From Kiritimatiellaceae bacterium (GTDB lineage Bacteria; Verrucomicrobiota; Kiritimatiellia; Kiritimatiellales; Tichowtungiaceae), in the NCBI GenBank assembly GCA_013141415.1, contig JABFQY010000007.1, positions 18,462 through 82,461 on the forward strand: 64,000 bases of DNA, read 5' to 3'. The first letter of the stretch is position 1; every line of letters begins with the position of its first letter. A program made the position numbers and the translations under genes. Under the pieces are notes generated by a model. The model did not search any database. It had not been told where the DNA came from and saw only the letters and a list, made by a program, of their open reading frames with translations. Positions 51,656 through 61,413 of this stretch are shown here, piece by piece.

Positions 51656-51718
51656 AAACGGCTGGCTTATGTCGGCAGCTTGGAAAATCAGTTAAGCCAT
51701 TCTGGCGCGCTTAAGCGT

Positions 51719-51746
51719 TTGAAATTCTGCGGCTGTATGGTACAAA
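51719..51746 (+). promoter_or_regulatory. Possible promoter of the two-component operon
   Basis: TTGAAA and TACAAA with a 16-bp spacer, 29 bp before the start codon. Moderate match only. Confidence 0.35.
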
Positions 51747-51774
51747 TTGTCCCTGTTTAACGGAGAGTTTCCCT

Positions 51775-52950
51775 GTGAAATCAAAGTTTTTGGACAAATT
51801 GATTGATCGTCTCGACCGGATGGATGCTGACAGCGTTCAGACTCAGTTTTTGCATCTGGCGCGCGAAAAGGGGTTGCTGGAAACCATCTTTCAGGCGATT
51901 CAGGAAGGGATTGTCGTTGTCGGGCGCGGCGCACGAATTCGCTACGCCAACCGGACGGCGGAAGCGTTGTTCGGCTTTAAGCTCGAAGCCGCCGAGAACC
52001 AGCCGATTTCCCGGTACATCCGCGACATCGACTGGGAAAAGGTGCTCAGTCTGGACGGCGACGAGTGGGAAAAGCTGGTTCGCCGCGAAATCGAAGTGAC
52101 TTATCCGGATCACCGTTTCGTTGAGTTTTATGTAGTGCCGCTTTCGGCGGTGGAAATGAAGGAGCAGGGTGCGGTGGTGATTTTTCGCGACGTGACCCGC
52201 GAACGGGCGACGACCGCCGAATCGATTGAGTCGGAGCGGCTGAAAGCACTGACGTTGCTGGCAGCGGGCGTGGCGCACGAAATCGGTAATCCTCTCAACG
52301 CGGTGACGATCCATTTGCAACTGATGGAACGCGAGCTGGCGGAGCTGGATAATTTCGAAGTGCGCGAGAGTCTGAAGGAGCTGGTCGAGGTTTCAAAACG
52401 TGAAGTCCATCGCCTCGACCGGATCATTACGCAGTTTTTGCGGGCGATCCGTCCGTCACTGCCCGACCGCAAGCCGGTGCAGATGGAACGATTGCTGGAC
52501 GAAACGCTGGAACTGATGAAGCACGAGATCGGAAACCGCCGTATTCTTGTGGAGCGCGCGCAACCGGAGCATATTCCGTCGGTTCCGGCCGACGAAACAC
52601 AGGTGAAACAGGCGTTTTTTAATCTCATCAAGAACGCGATTCAAGCCATGGACGATGGCGGCATTTTGAAGATCGGCATCGACGTATCGCCGCGTTTCGT
52701 GAGCCTCTGCTTTGCCGATAACGGGCCGGGTATTACGCCGGAAAATCTCGGCGCGATTTATGAAGCCTATCACACAACCAAGGCGACCGGTTCGGGGCTT
52801 GGTCTGATGATTGTACAACGGATTCTGCGCGACCACGGCGGCGAGATTGAAATTTGCAGCACGCCGGAACGCGGCACGGCTTTCACGCTGCATTTTCCGC
52901 GCGACGATGTGCGGATGTCGCTTTTGGAAGCTCCGAAGAAGGAAAATTAA
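51775..52950 (+). CDS. PAS-domain sensor histidine kinase (NtrB-like)
   Basis: 391 residues from GTG 51775, after GGAGAG. No transmembrane helices, so it is a cytoplasmic sensor. A PAS domain (about 40-150, IVVVGRGARIRYANRTAEALFG) is followed by the H-box AAGVAHEIGNPLNAV, an N-box NLIKNAIQAM and G-boxes FADNGPGI and TGSGLGLMIV. It is 4 bp from the response-regulator gene. The input signal is unknown. Confidence 0.94.
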   Translation: MKSKFLDKLIDRLDRMDADSVQTQFLHLAREKGLLETIFQAIQEGIVVVGRGARIRYANRTAEALFGFKLEAAENQPISRYIRDIDWEKVLSLDGDEWEKLVRREIEVTYPDHRFVEFYVVPLSAVEMKEQGAVVIFRDVTRERATTAESIESERLKALTLLAAGVAHEIGNPLNAVTIHLQLMERELAELDNFEVRESLKELVEVSKREVHRLDRIITQFLRAIRPSLPDRKPVQMERLLDETLELMKHEIGNRRILVERAQPEHIPSVPADETQVKQAFFNLIKNAIQAMDDGGILKIGIDVSPRFVSLCFADNGPGITPENLGAIYEAYHTTKATGSGLGLMIVQRILRDHGGEIEICSTPERGTAFTLHFPRDDVRMSLLEAPKKEN

Positions 52951-52953
52951 GGA

Positions 52954-54312
52954 ATGAATGCGAAGCCGGTAGTTTTAATTGTAGATGACGAAAAGAACAC
53001 TCGCGAAGGGCTGGCGCGGGCGTTGCGCCGTTCGTACGACGTGCTGGTGGCGGAGAGCGGCACGGCCGCGTTGAATATTCTGAGCGAAAAACCGGTGGAT
53101 GTGATGCTGAGCGATCTGCGGATGCCCGGCATGGACGGGATGACGCTGATGCAGCGCGCGCTGGCCGGTTCGCCGCAGTTGATTTGTATTTTGCTGACCG
53201 CCTACGGAAATATTGAGACGGCCGTGGATGCGATGCGTCACGGCGCGACCGACTTCCTGACGAAGCCGGTGAATCTGGAACAGCTGGAAATGGTTTTGCA
53301 ACGCGTCCTGCGTTCACGCAGTGCGGAGACGGAAAACCGTCAGCTTCACGAACAGCTGGACAGCAAATTCGGAATGGAAAACATCATCGGCAATTCGCCG
53401 GAGATGCAGCAGGTGTTTGACACCGTGCGGCAGGTGGCGGTGTCGCGGGCGACCGTGCTGATTCAGGGCGAAAGCGGAACCGGCAAGGAACTGATTGCCA
53501 AAGCGATTCACCGGCTGAGTCCGCGTAAAAATGGAGCTTTCGTGCCGGTACATTGCGCGGCGCTTTCCTCGACGCTGCTGGAAAGTGAATTGTTCGGTCA
53601 CGAAAAGGGCGCTTTCACCGGCGCGGCGGAACGCCGTAAAGGGCGGTTTGAACTGGCGGATGGCGGCTCGCTGTTTCTGGACGAAATCGGCGAAGTGGAT
53701 GCCAGTGTTCAGGTGAAAATTTTGCGCGCACTGGAAGAACGGCGCTTTGAGCGCGTCGGCGGGCAGGAATCGATTGATGTGGATACGCGGCTGATTGCGG
53801 CGACGAACCGGGATCTCAAGAAGATGGTGGCGGATGGAAAATTCCGCGAGGATCTCTATTACCGCCTTTATGTGGTGGTGATTCATTTGCCGGCGTTGCG
53901 TGAGCGCAGGAGCGATATTCCGCTGTTGCTGAAACATTATCTGGACGTTTTCAACCGCGAAAACGGACGCACGATTGAAGGCTTTTCTCCGGATACCCTC
54001 GATTTATTAATGGCCTACCGCTGGCCGGGCAATGTGCGCGAACTGCGTAATGTGGTTGAGCAGATGGTCGTGCTGTCCCGTTCGCAGCGGATTAGTGTGC
54101 GCGACCTTCCGGCGCATATCCGCGAAACGGGTGTTTCCGGCGGAACGGTACAGGTGGCGGGCGGTTCGCTGGAGGATCTGGAAAAAAAGGCCATTCAGCA
54201 GGCACTGAAAGAGGCGGGGGGAAACCGTACGAGGGCCGCCGAAAAACTGGGCATCAGCCGGCGCACATTGCACCGTAAGATTACGGAGTACGGCTTTACC
54301 GAAGTTGAATGA
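52954..54312 (+). CDS. Sigma-54-dependent response regulator (NtrC family)
   Basis: 452 residues: receiver domain with VIVDDEKNT and the phosphoacceptor in VMLSDLRMPGMDG; AAA+ domain with Walker A GESGTGKE, sigma-54 contact loop GAFTGA and GGSLFLDEIGE; Fis-type HTH at the end (NRTRAAEKLGISRRTLHRK). It implies an RpoN elsewhere in the genome. Targets are unknown, and no convincing -24/-12 site is seen nearby. Confidence 0.96.
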   Translation: MNAKPVVLIVDDEKNTREGLARALRRSYDVLVAESGTAALNILSEKPVDVMLSDLRMPGMDGMTLMQRALAGSPQLICILLTAYGNIETAVDAMRHGATDFLTKPVNLEQLEMVLQRVLRSRSAETENRQLHEQLDSKFGMENIIGNSPEMQQVFDTVRQVAVSRATVLIQGESGTGKELIAKAIHRLSPRKNGAFVPVHCAALSSTLLESELFGHEKGAFTGAAERRKGRFELADGGSLFLDEIGEVDASVQVKILRALEERRFERVGGQESIDVDTRLIAATNRDLKKMVADGKFREDLYYRLYVVVIHLPALRERRSDIPLLLKHYLDVFNRENGRTIEGFSPDTLDLLMAYRWPGNVRELRNVVEQMVVLSRSQRISVRDLPAHIRETGVSGGTVQVAGGSLEDLEKKAIQQALKEAGGNRTRAAEKLGISRRTLHRKITEYGFTEVE

Positions 54313-54332
54313 GTTTAAGATTGAAGAACCAG

Positions 54333-54362
54333 AAGTGTTCAAGGATGCTTTGAACACTTTTT
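54333..54362 (+). terminator. Rho-independent terminator of the two-component operon
   Basis: AAGTGTTCAA and TTGAACACTT form a 10-bp stem with a 7-nt loop and a T tail, 20 bp after the response-regulator stop. Confidence 0.88.
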
Positions 54363-54381
54363 ACCTGAGAGGGAGAACACT

Positions 54382-56178
54382 ATGGCAAAACAACAGCAAC
54401 CCTTTGAATCGACCCTGCAGGATCTTGTTTACAGTGTCGATGCGGGCTTGGGTCTGAAGATTATCCGCACGACTCTTTTCTGCCTTTTTGTTGTTGGGTT
54501 GATCATCATTTTTACAGCCCGCCAGTTTCGCGGCTTTGATACCGAAGCGGCCATGGATTATGCACAGCTGGGGCGGAATCTGGCCCAGTCCAACCGCTAC
54601 ATTACACAGTGCATCCGTCCGGTGACGATTGCGCAGGTTTCTGCTCACAGCTTTGACGGCGATGCGCGAATTGACCGCCATCCTGAACTCTTTAAACCGC
54701 CGCTCTATCCGGCGCTTCTGGCGGCGAATTTTAAATTTTTCAAACTGGTCGGCGTTGATCTATTCCCGGCCAGCACAGCATTTCAGGGAATGCGCATCTA
54801 TCCTGCGGAGCAGTGGGTTATTGTGCCTCTGCACCATCTTTTTACTGCGCTGTCAGGTCTGTTTCTTTACCTGTTAGGGCGGAAACTTTTTTCTCACAGG
54901 ATCGGACTGTTGAGTGTGCTGACTTATTTTCTGAGCGCGGTGGTCTGGCAGGACAGCATTCAAGGGACCGGGATTCCGATCCTTGTGTTTTTTGTTCTTG
55001 GCTCGAGCTACTTCGCTCTTTTATCCATGATTCACCGGCGTGAACGGAAGCCGCTCTGGAACTGGATGCTGCTTTTCAGTCTCTCGATTCTTTTTTCCGC
55101 CGCCTCTTTTTTGACGCATTATGCGGCGGTCGCCGTGGTTCCCGGACTGACACTGTTTGTTTGGATGATGGGGTCAAAGACACAGCGCGGCGGACATCTG
55201 GCCTTCTTTTACATATCACTGGTGTTCCTGATCGTATCGCCATGGCTGTTGCGGAACTATCAGCTTTCCGGATCACCGTTCGGTCTGGCGGCCCACACGG
55301 CACTGATCGGTTCGGCGGCGTACCCCGAAGATTCGCTGGTGCGGACGCTGAAGCCGACATTCAACCTGATGTCTGACTTTGGCATGGCGAAAGCCAAGTG
55401 GTCTAAAAACTTTGCCGAACTCTACGAAAACGGATTCACCTCTATGGGCGGCGGACTGCTGATCGCCTTTTTCATGGTGACGTTTTTCTACCGCTTTGTG
55501 CGAGTGCCTGTGCACAACCTGCGCTGGGGGATCGGGCTGTCAATGGTTCTCTTTTTTATCGGCGCCGGTTTCTTTGATAAGGAAACGCTCCGGCTCTATC
55601 ACATTTTCTGGCCGTTTGTGATTCTCTACGGTCTGGCCTTTTTCTCGATTCTGCTCGATCGCCTTGATTTGAGCATCCAGCTCTACAAAGTCGGACTGAC
55701 CACGCTGGTGATCGGGCTGACTGCACTCCCGCTACTGGTCACAATTTTTCTTTCTCCGGCACCGGGTCTTCCATACCCGCCATACTATGCTCCGTTTGTT
55801 ATGCGTGTGAGCGAGCTGCTTAAACCCAATGAGATCATGTGCACCGACATGCCGTGGGCAACGGCATGGTACGGAAAGCGCACGTCAATTCTTTTGCCGA
55901 AGACGCTCGACGATTATTATGAAATCAACGACTACCGCAAATACATCAGCGGACTTTACATCACCACGCTCACCAAAGACCGGCCTTTTGTTTCATCGCT
56001 GCTCGAAGGATCTGAAAAAACATGGCTGCCGATCACCATGGGCCGCCTTCCTCCGGACTTTCCGCTGAAGCAGGGGTTTGCCCTCAACAAGCAGGATCAG
56101 CTCTTTCTGACCGACAGCGTTCGGTGGGGCGCGGATCAGGTTCGACCTCCCGATGGCGGCGAGCAGAAAAGCAAATAA
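54382..56178 (+). CDS. Polytopic membrane protein, GT-C glycosyltransferase-like
   Basis: 598 residues with about ten to twelve hydrophobic helices. An acidic residue pair follows the first helix (RGFDTEAAMDYAQLG) and HPELFKPPLYPALL resembles the loop of GT39/ArnT-like enzymes. The C-terminal 120 residues are soluble. It might transfer a lipid-linked sugar in the periplasm; this is inferred from topology. GAGAGGGAG precedes the ATG. Confidence 0.7.
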   Translation: MAKQQQPFESTLQDLVYSVDAGLGLKIIRTTLFCLFVVGLIIIFTARQFRGFDTEAAMDYAQLGRNLAQSNRYITQCIRPVTIAQVSAHSFDGDARIDRHPELFKPPLYPALLAANFKFFKLVGVDLFPASTAFQGMRIYPAEQWVIVPLHHLFTALSGLFLYLLGRKLFSHRIGLLSVLTYFLSAVVWQDSIQGTGIPILVFFVLGSSYFALLSMIHRRERKPLWNWMLLFSLSILFSAASFLTHYAAVAVVPGLTLFVWMMGSKTQRGGHLAFFYISLVFLIVSPWLLRNYQLSGSPFGLAAHTALIGSAAYPEDSLVRTLKPTFNLMSDFGMAKAKWSKNFAELYENGFTSMGGGLLIAFFMVTFFYRFVRVPVHNLRWGIGLSMVLFFIGAGFFDKETLRLYHIFWPFVILYGLAFFSILLDRLDLSIQLYKVGLTTLVIGLTALPLLVTIFLSPAPGLPYPPYYAPFVMRVSELLKPNEIMCTDMPWATAWYGKRTSILLPKTLDDYYEINDYRKYISGLYITTLTKDRPFVSSLLEGSEKTWLPITMGRLPPDFPLKQGFALNKQDQLFLTDSVRWGADQVRPPDGGEQKSK

Positions 56179-56190
56179 TGGAGCGGCACC

Positions 56191-57114
56191 ATGCGCATCG
56201 TATTCTTTGGTTCGGCTCCGATCGGGTTTCCTTTACTGGAAACACTGCTTAACAGCGCAAAAGACGATGTGGTTGCCGTTGTCACCCAGCCGGACCGTCC
56301 GGCTGGCCGCAAACAGAAAATGACGCCATGTCCCGTCAAGGTTCTTGCGCAGGAGCGCGGCCTGACGGTGCTTTCGCCGGAAAAAGTTAAAGACAGTCTG
56401 CCGGAACTGACGGCCCTGAATGCCGATCTTTTTGTGGTGGTGGCCTACGGCCAGTACATTCCGTCGTCGGTGCTATCGGCCCCGGCACAGGGAGCAATCA
56501 ATTTTCATCCATCACTGCTTCCGAAATACCGCGGATCATCGCCGATTCAATGGACCGTGGCGAACGGTGATACGATCACCGGCGTCACCATTCTTTATGT
56601 GAGTGAAAAAATGGATGCCGGCGATATCATCCTGCAACGTGAACTGCCGATCGGCCCGAATGACACATCAGAAACGTTAGAGCCGGTGCTGGCCGCAGCG
56701 GGCGCCGAACTGCTCATGCAGGCCGTTGAGCAGATCAGGACCGGAACGGTTCGGCGGATTCCGCAGGACGATGATGCTGCTACAGAAGTTTGCAAACTGA
56801 CCAAAGACGATGGACGGCTTGACTGGACACTGCCTGCTGAAACTCTGCGCAACCGGATTCGAGGATTTACTCCGTGGCCCGGCTGTTTCTGCGTACTGCC
56901 TGACGGACAGAATCTGAAGGTTCTGAAAGCGTCTGTCGAAAGACAAAACGGATCGCCCGGCGAAGTTCTCGACGTTTCGGGAGCCGGACCGTTGATTGCG
57001 ACGGGCGAGGGGGCTTTGCGGCTTCTTGAGGTATTGCCGTCCGGAAAGCGCGTTATGGACGGAGCGTCGTATCTGCGGGGCTATCCGCTGGCGGCAGGCT
57101 CTCGTCTGACTTGA
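56191..57114 (+). CDS. fmt: Methionyl-tRNA formyltransferase
   Basis: 307 residues. IVFFGSAPIGFPLLE, the SLLPKYRGSSPIQWTVANG formate-binding motif and the C-terminal tRNA-binding domain are present. It formylates initiator tRNA. The end overlaps the convergent TPR gene by 62 bp. Confidence 0.97.
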   Translation: MRIVFFGSAPIGFPLLETLLNSAKDDVVAVVTQPDRPAGRKQKMTPCPVKVLAQERGLTVLSPEKVKDSLPELTALNADLFVVVAYGQYIPSSVLSAPAQGAINFHPSLLPKYRGSSPIQWTVANGDTITGVTILYVSEKMDAGDIILQRELPIGPNDTSETLEPVLAAAGAELLMQAVEQIRTGTVRRIPQDDDAATEVCKLTKDDGRLDWTLPAETLRNRIRGFTPWPGCFCVLPDGQNLKVLKASVERQNGSPGEVLDVSGAGPLIATGEGALRLLEVLPSGKRVMDGASYLRGYPLAAGSRLT

Positions 57115-59080
57115 TGCCGCTGGCTTCAAGCCGCTTGAGCAGATCCGGATCAGCGGGTTTGATTTCCAGCGCCTTTTTCCAGTAGGCAACCGCCGCATCG
57201 CGACGGCCGAGTTTCTGGCAGGTATCGCCCAGATGTTCCCAAACGGAAGGATCATCCTCCACAAGGACGCTGGCTTTCTGCAGCTCTTTCAGCGCTTCGG
57301 CGTAGCGGCCCTGCATGTAGTAAATCCAGCCCAGCGTATCAAGAAAGGCTCCGTTTTCGGGATACGTTATCAGTGCCTTTCTAACCAGCGCCAACCCTGC
57401 ATCCAGTTTTTCTCCGCGCTCGGCCCACATGTAGGCAATATAGTTCTGGGCTGCCGCTGTAGTTGTTTTTTCGCCCCGTTCAATCACCTTGAGGAACAGC
57501 TTCTCAGCGGTTTCAAGCTGGCCGGTTCGTTCATACAGTGAAGCATACTGATAATAGAACTGCTCGCCGAGCAGGTTGGTGCTACCGCTTTTCTGCGCGA
57601 CCGATTCAAACTGTTGCGCTGTTTCGATGGCCTTCGTGTATTCCTTTTTCTCAGCTTGTAACAGCATCAGGTAGTAGAGCACCTCAGACGCATCGGGGTT
57701 CAATGTGCGGAAAGCATTCAGCAGAGCGATCGTACTTTCCGTGGATGCCGGAGGCCGACCGCTCAGCAGCGAAAGCATGTACTGATTCAGGATAGCCGGA
57801 TTGTTCGTGTATGTTACGGCCAGTGTCCGGGCCGCTTCTTCAAGATGATCGCTCTTTTGTGCGGCGGCTAGAAAGTTGAAAAGAAAAAACGGATTATTCG
57901 ACCATTCGGCTTCGGGAGATTCCGTGCGCACCTGTTCAAGCGCTGTGTAGGCTTCGCTATAGTGTTCCTGCTGCAGATGCAGATAACCCAGCACGGTGCG
58001 CAGGCGGTTGTCATTGGGATAATGTCCGAGTGCCTCCAGCAGAACCGTTTTGGCTTCCTGATTTTTTTTTGCGCCGATATAGAGCGACCCGAGCTGAGCG
58101 TAATAGAAAACAGGTGCCGGCGACTGTTCGCGGATATGTGCTTCAAGGCGTTCCGCCAGCCGGACGCGCTCCTGCTCAGGCATTTTTTCGGCAAGATATT
58201 GAAGCCACAGTTCCGGTTCGGTTCCGGTTTCCGCAGCCAATTTTTCATAAGCCTCCATCGCCTCATCGTATTTGCCGGTCTGAATCAGCAGATCGAACAG
58301 CTGGCGTGCCAGAGGCAGGTCGGCGGGCGCATAGCGGCGGGCTTCCTGAAAAGAATTTTGTGCATCGCTCAGTTGTTTAACAGCCAGCTGTGCGAACCCG
58401 AGCTGCTGCCAGCGGGAAGAATTTAAAGGAGCAATCCGTAGAGATTGCTGAAAGAAGCCGACGCCCTCCTGAACGGCAGCCCGCGCCTCCGGTGTGTCGC
58501 CGAGTTCACGGGCCCGATCAACGCAAAGTGTTCCCAGTAGATGGAACAACTCGGCGTTCTCTTTTTGCGTCACGGACGCGGAACGCAGTGTTTCCATTGC
58601 TTCCGTCCGCCGGTTCTGCAAAAAGTAGAACTGCGCAAGGAATACCGGAGGTTCATGGTCTTCAGGAAAATCGGATCGTATTTTCCGGAACAGGGCTTCC
58701 GCTTGATCCGGTTTTCCGGTCAAGGTGTAAACACGGGCCAGCAACAGCTGCGGATCGCTTGCACCGGGATGGTTTTTTGCCAGATCACGGGCCAGCCGGA
58801 CGGCATTATTTGTTTCTCCGAGTTTGAGAGCGAGTGCTACGGCGGGGGCGTAAAGCTTTTCTTCATTCGGATCCAGCCGGATAGCCGTCTGAAGATGTTC
58901 AAGAGCCGCCATCGAGTCGCCGCCGGCTTCCGCCAGCAATCCGAGGCTGAAATGAGACAAAGCCCCAGCCTGCGTGTTTACGCTCAGCTGAGGCTTTGAA
59001 GGAGACGCGCACCCGCCGACAAAGAGCAGGACACCGGCCAGCAGGGCTTCGGAAATCCGGACTTTGCGGGAGATGCGCAT
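57053..59080 (-). CDS. TPR-repeat lipoprotein
   Basis: 675 residues from ATG 59080; an earlier GTG lies within the mini-gene upstream. Lipobox LFVGGC gives an acylated cysteine near residue 24. The rest is tetratricopeptide repeats (for example GDSMAALEHLQTAIRLDP, NGAFLDTLGWIYYMQGRYAEALKEL minus the last residues). It probably scaffolds an envelope complex. The family resembles large PVC and deltaproteobacterial TPR lipoproteins of unknown role. Confidence 0.88.
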   Translation of the reverse strand: MRISRKVRISEALLAGVLLFVGGCASPSKPQLSVNTQAGALSHFSLGLLAEAGGDSMAALEHLQTAIRLDPNEEKLYAPAVALALKLGETNNAVRLARDLAKNHPGASDPQLLLARVYTLTGKPDQAEALFRKIRSDFPEDHEPPVFLAQFYFLQNRRTEAMETLRSASVTQKENAELFHLLGTLCVDRARELGDTPEARAAVQEGVGFFQQSLRIAPLNSSRWQQLGFAQLAVKQLSDAQNSFQEARRYAPADLPLARQLFDLLIQTGKYDEAMEAYEKLAAETGTEPELWLQYLAEKMPEQERVRLAERLEAHIREQSPAPVFYYAQLGSLYIGAKKNQEAKTVLLEALGHYPNDNRLRTVLGYLHLQQEHYSEAYTALEQVRTESPEAEWSNNPFFLFNFLAAAQKSDHLEEAARTLAVTYTNNPAILNQYMLSLLSGRPPASTESTIALLNAFRTLNPDASEVLYYLMLLQAEKKEYTKAIETAQQFESVAQKSGSTNLLGEQFYYQYASLYERTGQLETAEKLFLKVIERGEKTTTAAAQNYIAYMWAERGEKLDAGLALVRKALITYPENGAFLDTLGWIYYMQGRYAEALKELQKASVLVEDDPSVWEHLGDTCQKLGRRDAAVAYWKKALEIKPADPDLLKRLEASGIKSDESLPPADSPADTTLRP

Positions 59081-59105
59081 GACAACCCCTCTTTTCAGAG
59101 AGAAA

Positions 59106-59195
59106 TTATTTCTTTTTATGCCGGACTTCACGACGGCGTTTGCGCCGTTTGTGTTTCGACATTTTGGTCTTACGCCATTTCTTGATGGTACCCAT
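59106..59195 (-). CDS. AURKAIP1/COX24-domain mini ribosomal protein (29 aa)
   Basis: ATG 59195 reads MGTIKKWRKTKMSKHKRRK and then further basic residues, ending in KKK and TAA. The pattern with MSKHKRRKRRR matches the bacterial COX24/AURKAIP1-type (mS38-like) small-subunit protein family. AAAGGAAAC sits upstream as a strong Shine-Dalgarno. It is followed 25 bp later by the TPR gene and preceded by hisG. Confidence 0.85.
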   Translation of the reverse strand: MGTIKKWRKTKMSKHKRRKRRREVRHKKK

Positions 59196-59216
59196 GTATC
59201 TGTTTCCTTTGTGCGC

Positions 59217-60089
59217 TTATGCTACAACTTTATTTAAGCCGATCTCAATAATCCCCTCGGCACCGGCGGCTTTGAGTTCGGGAATGATTTCTCTAACCAC
59301 CGATTCATCCACTACCGTTTCAACGGCATACCAGCCGTCGTCGGAGAGACTGCTGACTGTCGGAGCATGGAGCGCCGGCAGCAGTTTTTTAACCTGAGAG
59401 AGATTTTTTTCATTCACGTTCATCTTGAGCAAAACCTTATCGGCGGCATTTAGTGCCGCCGTCAGCAGAAGGGCGATTTTTTCAAGTTTGGAACGTTTCC
59501 AACTGTCAGCCCAGGCGGACTTATTGGCAAAAAATTTGGTATAGGACTCCATCAGGGTGTCCACAATGCGCAGGTTGTGTGCGCGTAGCGAGGAGCCGGT
59601 CTCAGTGATATCGACAATCGCATCGGCGAAATCGGGGACTTTCACTTCCGTGGCGCCCCAGGAAAATTCCACCGTAGCCTTTACGCCGTTTTTCGCCAGC
59701 CAGCGTTCGACGATACCGACACCTTCGGTGGCGATTCGTTTACCTTCGAGATCCTTGACGGATTTAATCGGGGAGTTTTCAGGAACAGCCAGAACCCAGC
59801 GAACCGGGCGTTTAGTTTGCTTGGAATAAACCAGACTGCAAACATCCTGCACGTCGGAACCGTTGGCTTCGATCCAGTCCAGACCTGCGATGCCGGCGTC
59901 CAGCATACCCAGTTCTACATAGCGGCTCATTTCCTGCGGGCGGAGCAGGCGGAGTTCAATCTCTTTGTCGTCGATGGAAGGAAAATAGGAACGCGAGTTG
60001 CCTGAGATGTTGAATCCGGCTTTCGCAAACAGCGCGTAGGTGGAGTCCTGCAGACTCCCCTTCGGTAATCCTATAATCAGTTTGTTCAT
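59217..60089 (-). CDS. hisG: ATP phosphoribosyltransferase, long form
   Basis: 290 residues from ATG 60089, with the C-terminal regulatory ACT-like domain ([22 protein letters not shown] is that region). [26 protein letters not shown] and the PRPP loop [16 protein letters not shown] are present. First step of histidine synthesis; the long form does not need HisZ. Confidence 0.95.
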   Translation of the reverse strand: MNKLIIGLPKGSLQDSTYALFAKAGFNISGNSRSYFPSIDDKEIELRLLRPQEMSRYVELGMLDAGIAGLDWIEANGSDVQDVCSLVYSKQTKRPVRWVLAVPENSPIKSVKDLEGKRIATEGVGIVERWLAKNGVKATVEFSWGATEVKVPDFADAIVDITETGSSLRAHNLRIVDTLMESYTKFFANKSAWADSWKRSKLEKIALLLTAALNAADKVLLKMNVNEKNLSQVKKLLPALHAPTVSSLSDDGWYAVETVVDESVVREIIPELKAAGAEGIIEIGLNKVVA

Positions 60090-60164
60090 ATTCTCTAGGT
60101 TTCTTCCTTTTCTAAACAAGAGCGTCGGACTATACGGAAAACCTTTTTACCCGTCCACCGTTAT

Positions 60165-60776
60165 TTACCCTTTTTCTAAATTCTGAATAATCGGTCGGCT
60201 GACCGGGCGCTTAGCGATTTTTTGAAGCGCCTCGGGGTAGGCGATGTGTTCCTGAGCGTGAATACGGGTCATTAGACTTTCGACGGTGTCGTCGGGCAGA
60301 ACCGGTACCTTGCGCTGAACGATAATCGGGCCGGTGTCGATGCCGCCGTCGACAAAATGGACGGTACACCCGGTTTCTTTGGCGCCGGCTTCAAGCGCCT
60401 GCCGTCCGGCTTCGAGGCCGGGGAAATTCGGCAGCAGGGAAGGGTGAATGTTGATAATGCGTCCGGCGAAAGCGTTCAGCAGGCCGGGTTTTATGATGCG
60501 CATGAATCCGGCGAGGGCGATAAAGTCGCCGCCGTGCTGCCGTATAAGTTCAATGGCGTGCTGTTCAGCGTCGCCGTCGAGTTTGGTTTTAAACGGTGCA
60601 CAGTCGAGATAGACGGCGGGATGTCCCAGTTTGCGGGCCCGTTCAAGGATGGTTGCGTCTTGGATGTCGGAGATGACGCAGGCGATGCGGGCATCAAGGC
60701 GTCCGGCGGCGATGGCCTCGGCTATCGCCTGATAGTTGGAGCCTGACCCCGATCCGAAAATAGCCAGATTCAGCAT
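60165..60776 (-). CDS. purN: Phosphoribosylglycinamide formyltransferase
   Basis: 203 residues. IFGSGSGSNYQAI, ALAGFMRIIKPGLL, HPSLLPNFPGLEA and GCTVHFVDGGIDTGPII are the GARFT signature. It formylates GAR in purine synthesis using 10-formyl-THF. Confidence 0.95.
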   Translation of the reverse strand: MLNLAIFGSGSGSNYQAIAEAIAAGRLDARIACVISDIQDATILERARKLGHPAVYLDCAPFKTKLDGDAEQHAIELIRQHGGDFIALAGFMRIIKPGLLNAFAGRIINIHPSLLPNFPGLEAGRQALEAGAKETGCTVHFVDGGIDTGPIIVQRKVPVLPDDTVESLMTRIHAQEHIAYPEALQKIAKRPVSRPIIQNLEKG

Positions 60777-60868
60777 TTGGTAAGTTCCTTTTCCCGTTTT
60801 GACTGGATTCGGAGGATAAACCGGATTTTAATCCCCTGTCCAATCCGTAATCGACAGAAAGGAAAACG

Positions 60869-61306
60869 ATGAAGCTTTTTATTAAACCGCACAATGAGAC
60901 CGCCCGCGAATTTTACCGCAACCACGGTCATTTTCATGATGGCGACGCGGGATTAGATTTATATGTTCTGGAGGACATCACATTTGCTCCCGGCGAAACC
61001 AAGCCGATCAAGCTGGGAGTCTCCTGCGAGCCGGAGGATGGCCGTGCCTATTATCTCTTTCCCCGCTCCAGCATTTCGAAAACGCCGCTGCGCATGTCCA
61101 ATTCGATCGGACTGATTGACGGCGGATACCGCGGTGAAATCATGGCGATGTGCGATCACATCAAAACCGAGCCTTTTACTGCGGAAAAAGGACAACGTCT
61201 GTTTCAGCTGGTGGCAACCGACAGTTCTCCGATTCACTATGAACTGGTGGAAGATCTTTCGGAAACGACCCGCGGCACGGGCGGGTTCGGAAGTACGGGG
61301 GCTTGA
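60869..61306 (+). CDS. dut: dUTP diphosphatase family protein
   Basis: 145 residues with the five motifs: GDAGLDL, PRSSIS, GLIDGGYRGEI, KGQRLFQLV and RGTGGFGSTG. It hydrolyses dUTP to dUMP. Divergent from purN. Confidence 0.94.
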   Translation: MKLFIKPHNETAREFYRNHGHFHDGDAGLDLYVLEDITFAPGETKPIKLGVSCEPEDGRAYYLFPRSSISKTPLRMSNSIGLIDGGYRGEIMAMCDHIKTEPFTAEKGQRLFQLVATDSSPIHYELVEDLSETTRGTGGFGSTGA

Positions 61307-61322
61307 GAACCGTTTAAAAGAG

Positions 61323-61395
61323 TGAGCCGGCCGGGGCTCGAACCCGGGACCCTTTGATTAAAAGTCAAATGCTCTACCAACTGAGCTACCGGCCC
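61323..61395 (-). tRNA. tRNA-Lys (anticodon TTT)
   Basis: Minus-strand GGGCCGGTAGCTCAGTTGG start, anticodon loop CTTTTAA, T-arm GGGTTCGAGCCC, acceptor end CCGGCTC-A. CCA is not encoded. Confidence 0.98.
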
Positions 61396-61413
61396 TTAAA
61401 AAACGGAGCGCAT

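Noticed and set aside
51719..51760. Sigma-54 promoter before the histidine kinase gene
   Set aside because: TGGTACAAATTGTC resembles a -24/-12 site, but the GG to GC spacing is wrong.
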